Positions 45,670 through 53,723 of a stretch of DNA of 64,000 bases are shown here, in pieces. The notes under the pieces were generated by a model. The model searched no databases, was not told the DNA's origin, and worked only from the letters and a program-made list of their open reading frames with translations. The stretch covers positions 1 to 64,000 of the forward strand of contig PNAI01000032.1 in NCBI GenBank assembly GCA_003169835.1, written 5' to 3'. Source of the stretch: Hyphomicrobiales bacterium. GTDB lineage: Bacteria > Pseudomonadota > Alphaproteobacteria > Rhizobiales > Xanthobacteraceae. Both the position numbers and the translations under genes were made by a program. Each line of letters opens with the position of its first letter. The stretch's first letter is position 1.

Positions 45670-46995
45670 ATGCCATACCGATTCAACTCCAGGTCTTATC
45701 GTGCCGATTCCGGCCGCATGGTCGATCCGCGCGGACTCAAGCGAAAAGAAAAGCGCGGCACGGGCTTTACGCTGCGCCATGCCGGGCATCAGTTTCGGCT
45801 TGGGCCAGTGACCTTCTGGGTCGCGGTCGGCAGTCTGGTGATCATGGCTGGCTGGTCGCTCGCGACCGGAACTTATTTTGCATTCCACGATGACGTCATC
45901 ACGCGGATGATCGCGCGACAGGCCGATATGCAGTTTGCATACGAGGATCGCATCGCCGAGCTGCGAACGCAGCTTGACCGCACCACCAGCCGCCAACTCC
46001 TGGATCAGGACAAGATCGAGCAAAAACTCGAGCTTATGCTGCGCCGGCAGTCTTCGCTGGAATCGCGCACGCTCAGTCTTTTGGGCCTACCCGATGCAAC
46101 ACCGACCGGTTCCGTCCGCGTGACCCCTTTGCGTGGACCGCAGGTCGACTCTACGCCGGCGACACAATTAAAAGCTTCACCGATCAGCGACACGGTGATC
46201 TTCAAGGCTCCACCCGATCGTGAGGCACGACTGGAGTCGCGTGAATTGCCGGCCGCAACCGAGGTGCGTTTCGCATCCAGTCAGGTGCGCAATGGCGTCG
46301 AGAGCAAGCTCACGGCGCTGCAAGACGCGCTCAATCGTATCGAAGCCAGACAAACCTCGACACTCAACGCGATCGAAGAAGGTTATGACAACAAGGTCAA
46401 ACGCATTCGCGGTGTGCTGGCCGATCTCGGCATCGACATGGGCAAGGCGCCGGGCGGAATCGGCGGACCTTTTGTACCGGTGGTGATGGCGGCCGACTCG
46501 GGAGCCTTCGAGCGGCAGTTCTATCGCATCAATATCGCGCGCGCGCATGTCGATCGCCTCACGCGCACATTGGCCAGCGTGCCGGTGCGCAAGCCGATCA
46601 CCGGCGAGATCGACCTGTCGTCCGGTTTCGGCGTGCGGTTGGACCCGTTCGTGCGCGCCATGGCCATGCACACCGGCCTCGACTTCCGCAGCAGCACGGG
46701 CGACCCCGTGCGTGCGACCGCAAACGGCACGGTGACTTCGGCGGGCTGGAGCGGCGGCTATGGCCGGATGGTCGAGATCGATCACGGCAACGGATTTGCG
46801 ACCCGCTACGGACATCTTTCAGAGATTCTCATAAAGCCCGGGCAGACGGTTGGGATCGGCCAGACGGTCGGCCGGGTCGGTTCAACCGGGCGCTCGACCG
46901 GACCACACCTGCATTACGAGACCCGAATTGACGGCGAGGCGGTTGATCCGCAAAAATTCCTGCGGGCGGGATTGCGGCTCGGAAACGCGCTGTAA
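45670..46995 (+). CDS. Membrane-anchored M23 family metallopeptidase
   Basis: The 441-residue protein has a cytoplasmic basic start and one membrane segment at about 45-68. A coiled-coil stem follows (MIARQADMQFAYEDRIAEL, TALQDALNRIEARQTSTLNAI), and then a C-terminal LytM/M23 domain with zinc ligands His334 and Asp338 in HTGLD and His413/His415 in GPHLHYE. All ligands are present, so it should be an active endopeptidase cutting peptidoglycan cross-links in the periplasm. The layout resembles DipM-, MepM- or ShyA-type cell-wall hydrolases. It is co-oriented with bcp, 170 bp apart. Confidence 0.9.
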   Translation: MPYRFNSRSYRADSGRMVDPRGLKRKEKRGTGFTLRHAGHQFRLGPVTFWVAVGSLVIMAGWSLATGTYFAFHDDVITRMIARQADMQFAYEDRIAELRTQLDRTTSRQLLDQDKIEQKLELMLRRQSSLESRTLSLLGLPDATPTGSVRVTPLRGPQVDSTPATQLKASPISDTVIFKAPPDREARLESRELPAATEVRFASSQVRNGVESKLTALQDALNRIEARQTSTLNAIEEGYDNKVKRIRGVLADLGIDMGKAPGGIGGPFVPVVMAADSGAFERQFYRINIARAHVDRLTRTLASVPVRKPITGEIDLSSGFGVRLDPFVRAMAMHTGLDFRSSTGDPVRATANGTVTSAGWSGGYGRMVEIDHGNGFATRYGHLSEILIKPGQTVGIGQTVGRVGSTGRSTGPHLHYETRIDGEAVDPQKFLRAGLRLGNAL

Positions 46996-47035
46996 ATTTC
47001 GCCGGCGCGGCCGCTCAGGAATACCGACAAAAAAT

Positions 47036-47061
47036 CGGGGCGACCCGCCAGAGCCGCCCCG
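47036..47061. terminator. GC-rich hairpin terminator, probably bidirectional
   Basis: CGGGGCG (47036-47042) and CGCCCCG (47055-47061) form a perfect stem with a 12-base loop. On the minus strand it is followed by ATTTTTT, a good intrinsic terminator for the small gene at 47120-47233. On the plus strand, 40 bp after the M23 peptidase stop, the T-run is weak (GTTTCAGTT). Confidence 0.75.
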
Positions 47062-47119
47062 TTTCAGTTCTGCATTTGCTCAGTCAGTCACTCAGTACTC
47101 AGCAAAACGCACCCAACAG

Positions 47120-47233
47120 TTAGTTATTTAGCGATTCATTTTGGTTTGCCGTTCGAACCACGATCGCCGCTACCGTCAGACCAATCGAGGCAGCCGTCGC
47201 AATCGAAATCAGCGAGAGCCACATGATCGGCAT
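47120..47233 (-). CDS. Probable 37-residue single-span membrane peptide
   Basis: The reverse strand reads MPIMWLSLISIATAASIGLT, then VAAIVVRTANQNESLNN and a stop. Residues 3-26 are a strongly hydrophobic segment followed by one Arg and a polar tail, so an inner-membrane peptide with its C-terminus in the cytoplasm or periplasm is expected. GGAGG stands 8 bases before the ATG, an excellent ribosome-binding site, and a hairpin terminator follows at 47036-47061. The open frame continues upstream to 47347, but that part is not needed. No homologue is recognised. It could still be a chance frame, as its support is the start signal, hydrophobicity and terminator. Confidence 0.5.
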   Translation of the reverse strand: MPIMWLSLISIATAASIGLTVAAIVVRTANQNESLNN

Positions 47234-47410
47234 GGTCCTGTCCTCCACAATTCGCGTGCCGCCATCCCGAGTCTTTGCCCAAGTCCCGGCGGGGATCGGA
47301 GGAAGAACGCGCTTGCAGCGCGGTAGGTTCCGGCCGGTTGCAAGCATGAGCCGCCTGGAAGGCCCGCGATTTCAATCAGTGTGAATGGCTGGTTTTCGAA
47401 ATGCGTTAAC

Positions 47411-47431
47411 GAATTGCTAATTTGGCAATTC
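47411..47431 (-). terminator. Weak hairpin after prfB
   Basis: GAATTGC (47411-47417) and GCAATTC (47425-47431) form a perfect 7-bp stem with a 7-base loop, 9 bp after the prfB stop at 47440. The following sequence on the minus strand is not a clean T-run, so termination here is only possible. Confidence 0.35.
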
Positions 47432-47439
47432 CGGCGCGA

Positions 47440-48571
47440 TTACTCCACGTCCTCGACCTTGTCCGGGCCGCCGCCGAAAGTCTTCCGCGCAAGCTCCGCT
47501 TCCATGAATTGATCAAGATCGCCGTCGAGCACGTCGGAGGGTGTCGGCGATGTGACGCCGGTGCGAAGATCCTTCACCATCTGATAGGGCTGGAGCACGT
47601 AGGAGCGGATTTGGTGACCCCAGCCGATTTCGGTCTTGAGGGCCTGTTCAGCAATCGCTCTCTCTTCGCGTATTCTCAATTCGCGCTCGTAGAGCCGCGC
47701 GCGCAGCATATCCCAGGCCTGCGCGCGATTGCGATGCTGCGAGCGGTCGTTCTGGCAATACACCACGATGTTGGTAGGAATGTGCGTGAGCCGCACCGCG
47801 GACTCGGTCTTGTTAACGTGCTGACCGCCGGCGCCGCCCGCGCGTAACGTATCGACGCGCACATCGGATTCAGCGATGTCGATTTTGATGCGATCGTCGA
47901 TTACCGGATAGACCTGAACGCTCGCGAACGACGTGTGGCGCCGTGCATTTGAATCAAACGGCGAAATACGCACCAGGCGATGCACGCCGGCCTCGGTCTT
48001 CAGCCAGCCGTAAGCATTGCGGCCCTTGACTTGAATGGTCGCCGACTTGATGCCGGCAGCTTCGCCCTCGGTCTCCTCGATCCATTCGACCTTCAAGCGA
48101 TGCTTCTCGGCCCAGCGCGTATACATCCGCAGCAGCATGCTGGCCCAGTCCTGGCTCTCGGTGCCGCCGGCGCCGGCGTGAACTTCGAGATAAGAGTCGT
48201 TGACGTCAGCTTCGCCCGAAAGGAGCGCCTCGCGCTCGCGGCGCGCGCATTCGACTTTCAGTTTTTTTAACGCAAGCTCGGCATCTGCGATGACATTGGA
48301 ATCTTTCTCGGCCTCGCCGAGTTCCATCATGGTCACCTGATCATCGAGTTCCTGCTGGATCCGGCCGAGCGACGTGAGCCGATCTTCGAGCGAAGTGCGC
48401 TCCTGCATGATGCGTTGCGCGCGGGCGGTGTCGTCCCACAGATTGGGATCTTCCGCCAGCGTGTTCAGCTCGGCGAGCCGCGCCTTCGCTTTGTCGAAGT
48501 CAAAGGTGCCTCCTCAGCAGTCCGATCGACCGCTTGATGTCTTCGACGACGCCTTGAGTTTCCGCGCGCAT
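47440..48571 (-). CDS. prfB: Peptide chain release factor 2, made by programmed +1 frameshift
   Basis: RF2 ends translation at UGA and UAA. The gene begins at ATG 48571 and reads 23 codons ending LLRRHL, then meets an in-frame UGA at 48502-48500. After a +1 shift the frame continues with [19 protein letters not shown] to the stop at 47440, giving about 376 residues, the normal RF2 length. The shifted part has the stop-recognition tripeptide SPF (RISPFDSN) and the catalytic GGQ ([12 protein letters not shown]). A conventional single-frame call starts only at 48408 and loses the N-terminal domain. The gene lies downstream of the rne-amiC-mrcA group. Confidence 0.95.
48499..48514 (-). promoter_or_regulatory. 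prfB autoregulatory frameshift site
   Basis: The minus strand reads AGGAGG (48514-48509), CAC, CTT, TGA, C. This is the canonical RF2 frameshift signal: an internal Shine-Dalgarno at 3 bases from the slippery CTT, followed by the UGA that RF2 itself reads. When RF2 is scarce, ribosomes pause and slip +1, so the protein controls its own level. The E. coli site has the same spacing. Confidence 0.95.
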
Positions 48572-48575
48572 GATG

Positions 48576-48634
48576 CTTTCCGCCTATGGCACTTTCCGCC
48601 TATGGCACTTTCCGCCTATGGCACTTTCCGCCTA
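48576..48634. repeat. 16-bp tandem repeat (three full copies and a partial) at the prfB ribosome-binding site
   Basis: CTTTCCGCCTATGGCA occurs three times in perfect tandem (48576-48591, 48592-48607, 48608-48623), followed by 11 matching bases to 48634. On the prfB strand each copy reads TGCCATAGGCGGAAAG and so carries a Shine-Dalgarno-like GGCGGAAAG; the last ends 4 bases before the prfB ATG. The array therefore sits in the prfB leader and may alter its translation or evolve by slippage. Confidence 0.92.
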
Positions 48635-48743
48635 AGCCGTATTGCGCGATTCTGGCTGCGCAACTCGCTGCATGTAGCGGCTGTGCACGATTTGCGCAAC
48701 ATCGCGCTTTTCCGCGGCGTCTTGGCGCGGTAAAGCTGGCGGC

Positions 48744-49184
48744 ATGGGAAATGAAGCCACGCGTGCGCGCCTGATCGGAACCTGGAAACTCGTCTCGGTC
48801 ATCAACGAGGATGTATCAACCGGCCAAATGTCCGATTTTTTCGGGTCTAACCCGGCCGGCTACATCAATTACGGGCCCGATGGACGCATGATCGTCATCA
48901 ACGCGCGGAGCGATCGCGTAAAGCCCAAGGGCGCGAGCCCGACGCCTGAGGAAGCGATCGGCCTGTTCCGCAGCGTGCTCGCATACTCCGGCACCTATAC
49001 GATCGACGACAATGTGGTCACGCACCACATCGACTGCTCTTGGAACGAGACCTGGACCGGGACGCACCAGAAACGGATCGCGCGCTTCGACGGCGACTGG
49101 GTACACCTCTCGACCGAGCCCACGTCCGATCCGATTAGCGGCAAGATGAGCGTGCGCACGATGACGTGGGAGAAGATGAAGTAG
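48744..49184 (+). CDS. Lipocalin-like domain protein
   Basis: The 146-residue protein matches the pattern of stand-alone lipocalin-like proteins (Pfam Lipocalin_5): RLIGTWKLVSVINED at the start, GYINYGPDGRMIVI, FRSVLAYSGTYTIDDNVVTHHIDCSWNETW and a C-terminal strand ending MTWEKMK. No signal peptide is visible, so it is probably cytoplasmic, binding a small hydrophobic ligand. It is divergent from prfB and convergent with mrcA. Relatives often occur near catabolic genes, but there are none here. Confidence 0.82.
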   Translation: MGNEATRARLIGTWKLVSVINEDVSTGQMSDFFGSNPAGYINYGPDGRMIVINARSDRVKPKGASPTPEEAIGLFRSVLAYSGTYTIDDNVVTHHIDCSWNETWTGTHQKRIARFDGDWVHLSTEPTSDPISGKMSVRTMTWEKMK

Positions 49185-49203
49185 CGACTGTCGAAATCCG
49201 CTC

Positions 49204-49287
49204 ATTCCCGCGGAAGCGGGAATCCAATCGCTAACCGGCAGGCGTTTGAAGATTCGGATTCTGGGTCCCCGCCGCCTTCGCGGGGAC
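49204..49287. repeat. Paired palindromic intergenic element
   Basis: ATTCCCGC-GGAA-GCGGGAAT (49204-49223) and GTCCCCGC...GCGGGGAC (49265-49287) are two GC-rich hairpins about 40 bp apart between the convergent lipocalin-like gene and mrcA. Paired elements with CATTCCCGCG...GCGGGAATCC and CTGGGTCCCCGC...GCGGGGAC are familiar dispersed repeats in Bradyrhizobium relatives. Either hairpin could also end transcription from one of the flanking genes. Confidence 0.8.
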
Positions 49288-49297
49288 GAACGGACTG

Positions 49298-51757
49298 TTA
49301 ATACAGCCCGCCGGTTCCGCCGCGCAGCGCGCGTTCGGCTTCAGGTGAGATACCCGCATTTCCATCGGGGCCCCCACCAATGACTGCGTAGTTATCGGGC
49401 GGCGCGGTGCCGGGCTTGAAGGCTTCGAGGATAGCCGGTCCGCCTGCGGTGACTCGCATGCCGGTCTTGGGATCGACGCGAATGAGCTTGATGCCGGTCG
49501 GCACGCGGAATGGGACGGCCGGCTTGTCAGCGAGCGCGACTTTGAGGAAATCGCGCACGATGGGCGCTGCGATATGGCCGCCGGTCGCGCCGGTCGCGAG
49601 ATGCCGCGGTTTGTCGTAGCCAAGATAGACCCCGACGGCGAGATCGGGCGAGAAGCCGATGAACCAGACATCCTTCTCGTCATTTGTGGTGCCGGTCTTG
49701 CCGGCGATCGGCTTGCCGACTTCGCGCACCGCGGTGCCGGTGCCGCGCTGAACCACGCCTTCCATGATCGAGGTGATCTGGTAGGCGGTCATCGGGTCGA
49801 TCACTTGCTCGCGTTTGTCGATCAGGCTCGGTTCCGTCTGGCTCTGCCATTTGCTGGCATTGCAGGCGACGCATTCGCGCTGGTCGTGCTTGTAGACGGT
49901 GCGGCCGTAGCGGTCCTGGATGCGGTCGATGAAGGTCGGGATGATGCGCTTGCCGCCGTTGTCGAGCATGGAATACGCGGAGACCATCTTGAGCAGCGTG
50001 GTCTCGCCGGCGCCGAGCGAATACGACAAGTATGTCGGCAAGTTTTCGTACACGCCAAAGCGTTTGGCGTATTCGGCGATGAGCGGCATGCCGATGTCCT
50101 GCGCAAGGCGCACGGTCATCGTGTTGCGCGACTGCTCGATGCCGTAACGCAGCGTCGAGGGACCATTGTATTTGCCGACGGAATAGTTTTCCGGGCGCCA
50201 CGGGGGCAATCCGGGGCCCTGGTCGATCTCGACGGGACCGTCCATCACGAGCGTCGAAGGCGTATAGCCGTTGTCGAGCGCGGTTGCGTACACCAGGGGC
50301 TTGAACGAAGAACCGGGCTGACGCATGGCCTGGGTCGCGCGGTTGAATTGGCTCTGGTCGTAGGAGAAGCCGCCGACCATGGCGAGCACGCGGCCGGTCC
50401 AAGGATCCATGACGACAATGGCGCCGGACACCTCGGGCACCTGGTGAAGACGATATTGAGCTGTGTCCTTGCCAATCGGCTCGACATAGACGACATCGCC
50501 GGCTTCGAGCACTTGCGAAACCTTGACCGGCGGTTTGCCTTTGGTCGGTCCGCTGATCGCCTTCGCCCATTTGACGCCGTCGAGCGCGATGTTGCCGATC
50601 TGGCGTTCCTTGGAAAGTGCACCACCCGGCTCGCGCGCCGGATAGAGACCGATTTGCGCCGATTGATCGGCAGCCTCCAGCACCACCGCGAGTCGCCACG
50701 GCGCAATGTCAGAGAGCTGTTTGACCTCGGCAAGTTTCGGCCCCCAGTCGCCCGCCACGACAATCTTCGCGACCGGCCCGCGCCAGCCTTGCGATTCATC
50801 GAACCGCACGAAGCCGTCGACGAGTGTCTTGCGCGCAACCACCTGTAATTTTGGATCCAACGTGGTGCGAACCGAGAGACCGCCGTCGTAGAGCGCCTTC
50901 TCGCCGTATTTGTCATAGACCCAGCGGCGGACTTCTTCGGCGAAATACTCGGCCGCGAAAACGTGCGCGCCGGTCGGGCGCGTTGTCACGTTGAGTGGTG
51001 ACTTTTTTGATTTGTCCGCATCCGCCGTCTTGACGTAACCATCTTCGACCATGCGGTCGATCACATAATTGCGTCGCGCGATCGCCTCTTCGCGTTTGCG
51101 GAAGGGATTGTAGTTGTTCGGTCCCTTGGGCAATGCCGCAAGATAGGCGGCCTCGGCGACGGTCAATTCGTGCACCGATTTATCGAAATAAAGCAGCGAG
51201 GCGGCCGCGACGCCATAGGCGCCAACCCCGAGATAGATCTCGTTGAGATACAGCTCGAGAATTTTCTCCTTGGAATAGGCGCGCTCGATCTTGAGCGCCA
51301 ACAGCGCTTCCTTGACCTTGCGCTGGAACGTCGGCTCCGGCGTGAGCAGGAAGTTCTTTGCGACTTGTTGCGTGATGGTGGAAGCGCCCTGCGGCCGTCG
51401 GCCTCTGCCGTAGTTCTGCAGATAGAAAATCCCGGCGCGCAGGATGCCGCCGAAGTCGAGACCGCTGTGTTCGTAGAAATTCTTGTCCTCAGCGGCGATG
51501 AAGGCGTTGATCACCATCTTCGGCACCGCCTGGATCGGAATATAGAGGCGGCGCTCTTTGGCGTATTCGGCGACGAGCGAGCCATCGCTCGCATGCACGC
51601 GCGTCATCACCGGCGGCTCGTAGTCCTGCAGTTGCGAATAGTCGGGCAAATCCTTTGAGAAATGCCACAGCAAACCCGCGGCCGCGCCAACGCCGACCAG
51701 GAACAGAATGGTTCCCAGCGCAAACAGAAAACCGAAGAACCGTAGGAGCCGGCGCAT
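49298..51757 (-). CDS. mrcA: Bifunctional penicillin-binding protein 1A
   Basis: PBP1A polymerises glycan strands and cross-links them in the periplasm. The 819-residue protein has one N-terminal membrane segment (about 8-32). It then has a GT51 transglycosylase domain with AAEDKNFYEHSGLDF, GASTITQQVAKN and LELYLNEIYLG, and an OB-like insert. The transpeptidase domain has the active Ser in SSFKP, SRN in EQSRNTM and KTGTT. A Gly/Pro-rich tail ends the protein. AGGTGAT before ATG 51757 supports the start. It is 96 bp downstream of the amidase gene on the same strand, and prfB follows, an order kept in many Rhizobiales. Confidence 0.95.
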   Translation of the reverse strand: MRRLLRFFGFLFALGTILFLVGVGAAAGLLWHFSKDLPDYSQLQDYEPPVMTRVHASDGSLVAEYAKERRLYIPIQAVPKMVINAFIAAEDKNFYEHSGLDFGGILRAGIFYLQNYGRGRRPQGASTITQQVAKNFLLTPEPTFQRKVKEALLALKIERAYSKEKILELYLNEIYLGVGAYGVAAASLLYFDKSVHELTVAEAAYLAALPKGPNNYNPFRKREEAIARRNYVIDRMVEDGYVKTADADKSKKSPLNVTTRPTGAHVFAAEYFAEEVRRWVYDKYGEKALYDGGLSVRTTLDPKLQVVARKTLVDGFVRFDESQGWRGPVAKIVVAGDWGPKLAEVKQLSDIAPWRLAVVLEAADQSAQIGLYPAREPGGALSKERQIGNIALDGVKWAKAISGPTKGKPPVKVSQVLEAGDVVYVEPIGKDTAQYRLHQVPEVSGAIVVMDPWTGRVLAMVGGFSYDQSQFNRATQAMRQPGSSFKPLVYATALDNGYTPSTLVMDGPVEIDQGPGLPPWRPENYSVGKYNGPSTLRYGIEQSRNTMTVRLAQDIGMPLIAEYAKRFGVYENLPTYLSYSLGAGETTLLKMVSAYSMLDNGGKRIIPTFIDRIQDRYGRTVYKHDQRECVACNASKWQSQTEPSLIDKREQVIDPMTAYQITSIMEGVVQRGTGTAVREVGKPIAGKTGTTNDEKDVWFIGFSPDLAVGVYLGYDKPRHLATGATGGHIAAPIVRDFLKVALADKPAVPFRVPTGIKLIRVDPKTGMRVTAGGPAILEAFKPGTAPPDNYAVIGGGPDGNAGISPEAERALRGGTGGLY

Positions 51758-51853
51758 CGTCAAATCACCTGATCAAATTCTACCACACTGAATATCTGGT
51801 GTGGTTGCGCGGTTTTATGGTCAAACTGAGGCTTTTCCATCGTGGCCGCCCGC

Positions 51854-53131
51854 TCAGTTCGGACCGGCCGGAGCGCCGGCAAGCCGGGTGGTAAAGAATG
51901 TGTCGATCGCCTGTACGGTCGATGCCACCGTGCGGGTGCGCCACGCACCGGACGTTAACTGTTTGAGGTCCTGCTGGTTGGAGACAAAGCCGAGCTCGAG
52001 CAGCACCGAGGGAACGTCGGGCGCCTTGAGCACCTTGAAACCCGCGGATTTGATCGGATGCTTGTGCATGCGCGCGACGGTCTTCAATTCGTTCGCCAGC
52101 GTGCGGGCGAAATGCAGCGAAAACAGTTTGGTTTCGCGCTGCGCAAAATCGATCAGGATGCCCGCGATATTGTCGGGCTCGGAGGACAAATCGATGCCGG
52201 CAATGACGTCGGCACGATTTTCGGCGTCGGCAAGTCGGGCGGCTTCGGTGTCGGAAGCAGTGTCGGAAAGCGTATAGATGGTGGCGCCCTGCGCCTCGCC
52301 ATCGGTTTTCTTCAAGGCATCGGCGTGGATCGAGATCATCAGCGCCGCGTGATTTGCGCGCGCAATGCGCACACGTTCCGCAAGCGGGACGAAAGTGTCG
52401 TCCGCGCGCGTCATTGCGACACGATATTTCCCCATCTTCTCGATCTGGTCGCGCAATTGCAGCGCGAAATCCAGCACCAGCGCTTTTTCGGTCTCGCCGC
52501 TCGCCGCTCGGGTGCCGTTGTCGATCCCGCCGTGTCCGGGATCGAGCATGATCAGCGGCCGCGGGTCGGCTTTTTCGGCTGGCTCAGGTTTGCGCGCGGC
52601 CTCGGGCGGCGGCGCTTTGGGAGTGGGCTTCAGGTCGCGCAGAAAACTTTCGCGATCGGTCGGCGCAAGGTCGAGCACCATGCGCGCCGGTTGGCCCTCG
52701 GCCGCCTCAAGCACGAAAGCCTTCTCGACGCGCGCCGGCTTAATGAGGTCGAGCACGATGCGCGAGCCGCCCTGCATGATCAGGCCGTAGCGGAACGCCT
52801 TGACCAAGCCGCGGCGGGTCTCGCCGGTCTTGGCTGGCAAGCGAAACAGGACCTGAGGAATATCGACGACCACACGGTAGGGATCGGCGAGCGTGAACAC
52901 GCGCAGGTCCACCTTGCGGGAGATATCGGCGATAAAGCGGGTCTGGTTTTCATCGCCGCCAACTCTGGCGTCAGTCACAATCGGATAGGGGCTCGGTGCA
53001 GGCGCGGCGTTTCGCTCGACCGCGCTTGCGGCGCCGGGCATCAGCAGCCCAAGGACGGCAAGCAGCCAAAGGATGGGGATGATGACGACCTTGGCGGCGC
53101 AAAATGGCATCGAATCCGAAACCTCCGACAT
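51854..53131 (-). CDS. amiC: N-acetylmuramoyl-L-alanine amidase (AMIN + Amidase_3)
   Basis: The enzyme cuts the amide bond between MurNAc and the stem peptide, mainly at the septum. The 425-residue protein has a signal peptide (IPILWLLAVLGLLMPGAASA), an AMIN domain at about 45-155 for envelope targeting, a Pro/Lys-rich linker, and an Amidase_3 domain from about 190. That domain has the zinc motifs MLDPGHGGIDNGT, a Glu in GETEKALVLDFAL, SIHADA and the catalytic Glu in LLELGFVSN. GGAGTAGGAG precedes the ATG. It is divergent from rne and heads the amiC-mrcA unit. Confidence 0.94.
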   Translation of the reverse strand: MSEVSDSMPFCAAKVVIIPILWLLAVLGLLMPGAASAVERNAAPAPSPYPIVTDARVGGDENQTRFIADISRKVDLRVFTLADPYRVVVDIPQVLFRLPAKTGETRRGLVKAFRYGLIMQGGSRIVLDLIKPARVEKAFVLEAAEGQPARMVLDLAPTDRESFLRDLKPTPKAPPPEAARKPEPAEKADPRPLIMLDPGHGGIDNGTRAASGETEKALVLDFALQLRDQIEKMGKYRVAMTRADDTFVPLAERVRIARANHAALMISIHADALKKTDGEAQGATIYTLSDTASDTEAARLADAENRADVIAGIDLSSEPDNIAGILIDFAQRETKLFSLHFARTLANELKTVARMHKHPIKSAGFKVLKAPDVPSVLLELGFVSNQQDLKQLTSGAWRTRTVASTVQAIDTFFTTRLAGAPAGPN

Positions 53132-53723
53132 CACTCCTACTCCATAGGGAAGACGCGGTTAATCGGTACTTAAACGCCAGTCTAGAAGGTCAAATACAGT
53201 ATAGCATTTCCGCAGGATAGCGCGTGCAGCGCAAAGGTCGTGCTTGCCATCCCCCGCTCCCAGCCCTATGAAGGGTCCGCTCGCAGTTGAGCTCCCGGTT
53301 GTGCCGCGTTCGGGTTTTAAGGCACGCCTGCCGGCGACCGCTCCCTTAAGGGGACCGGCCTGGCACGCGAAAACAGCCGCCACTGTTGCCGCGCCAAAGC
53401 GCTAGTAACGGACTGGTGGTTGCAGCCCTAGCCCTTAAGTAGAGGACATCCGGATCACGCGGCGGCGCGTTAGACATTCGCCGCAGGCCGCGAGCAAACC
53501 GACCGGTGGCTCTATGCTGCCGCGCCACACGGGTTGAGGCTATGCCCGAAGTAGATATCAAGGTCCGGCCGAGTCGCAGCGAGACATCCTCGCGCGTCTG
53601 CACGCTTGACCACGCCTGGCACGGCCTTGCGCCCTATCCCCTCCATTCCAAATCGGGCAACACGCGTTTCGCGCGGCCTCTATCCGGCTACGCGCCTCGC
53701 TCCGCCCCCACAGAGATAATTCA
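53132..53723. other. Long intergenic region upstream of rne: probable structured leader
   Basis: No credible gene is found in these 592 bp; the short frames on either strand lack start signals and family features. The region must contain the amiC promoter and the rne promoter with a possibly long rne leader. GC-rich inverted segments such as CCCTTAAGGG at 53343-53352 suggest RNA structure. E. coli rne is autoregulated through its 5-prime leader, and a similar role is plausible here but unproven. Confidence 0.4.

Noticed and set aside
47440-48408. prfB as a truncated gene or pseudogene
   Set aside because: The missing N-terminus is present in another frame joined by a canonical programmed frameshift site, so the gene is intact.
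48576-48634. CRISPR-like reading of the 16-bp repeats
   Set aside because: The copies are directly adjacent with no spacers and are too short; this is a simple tandem repeat.
53159-53603. Short minus-strand frames in the rne leader
   Set aside because: No start signals, no family features, and low-quality Arg/Pro/Ser composition; more likely untranslated leader.
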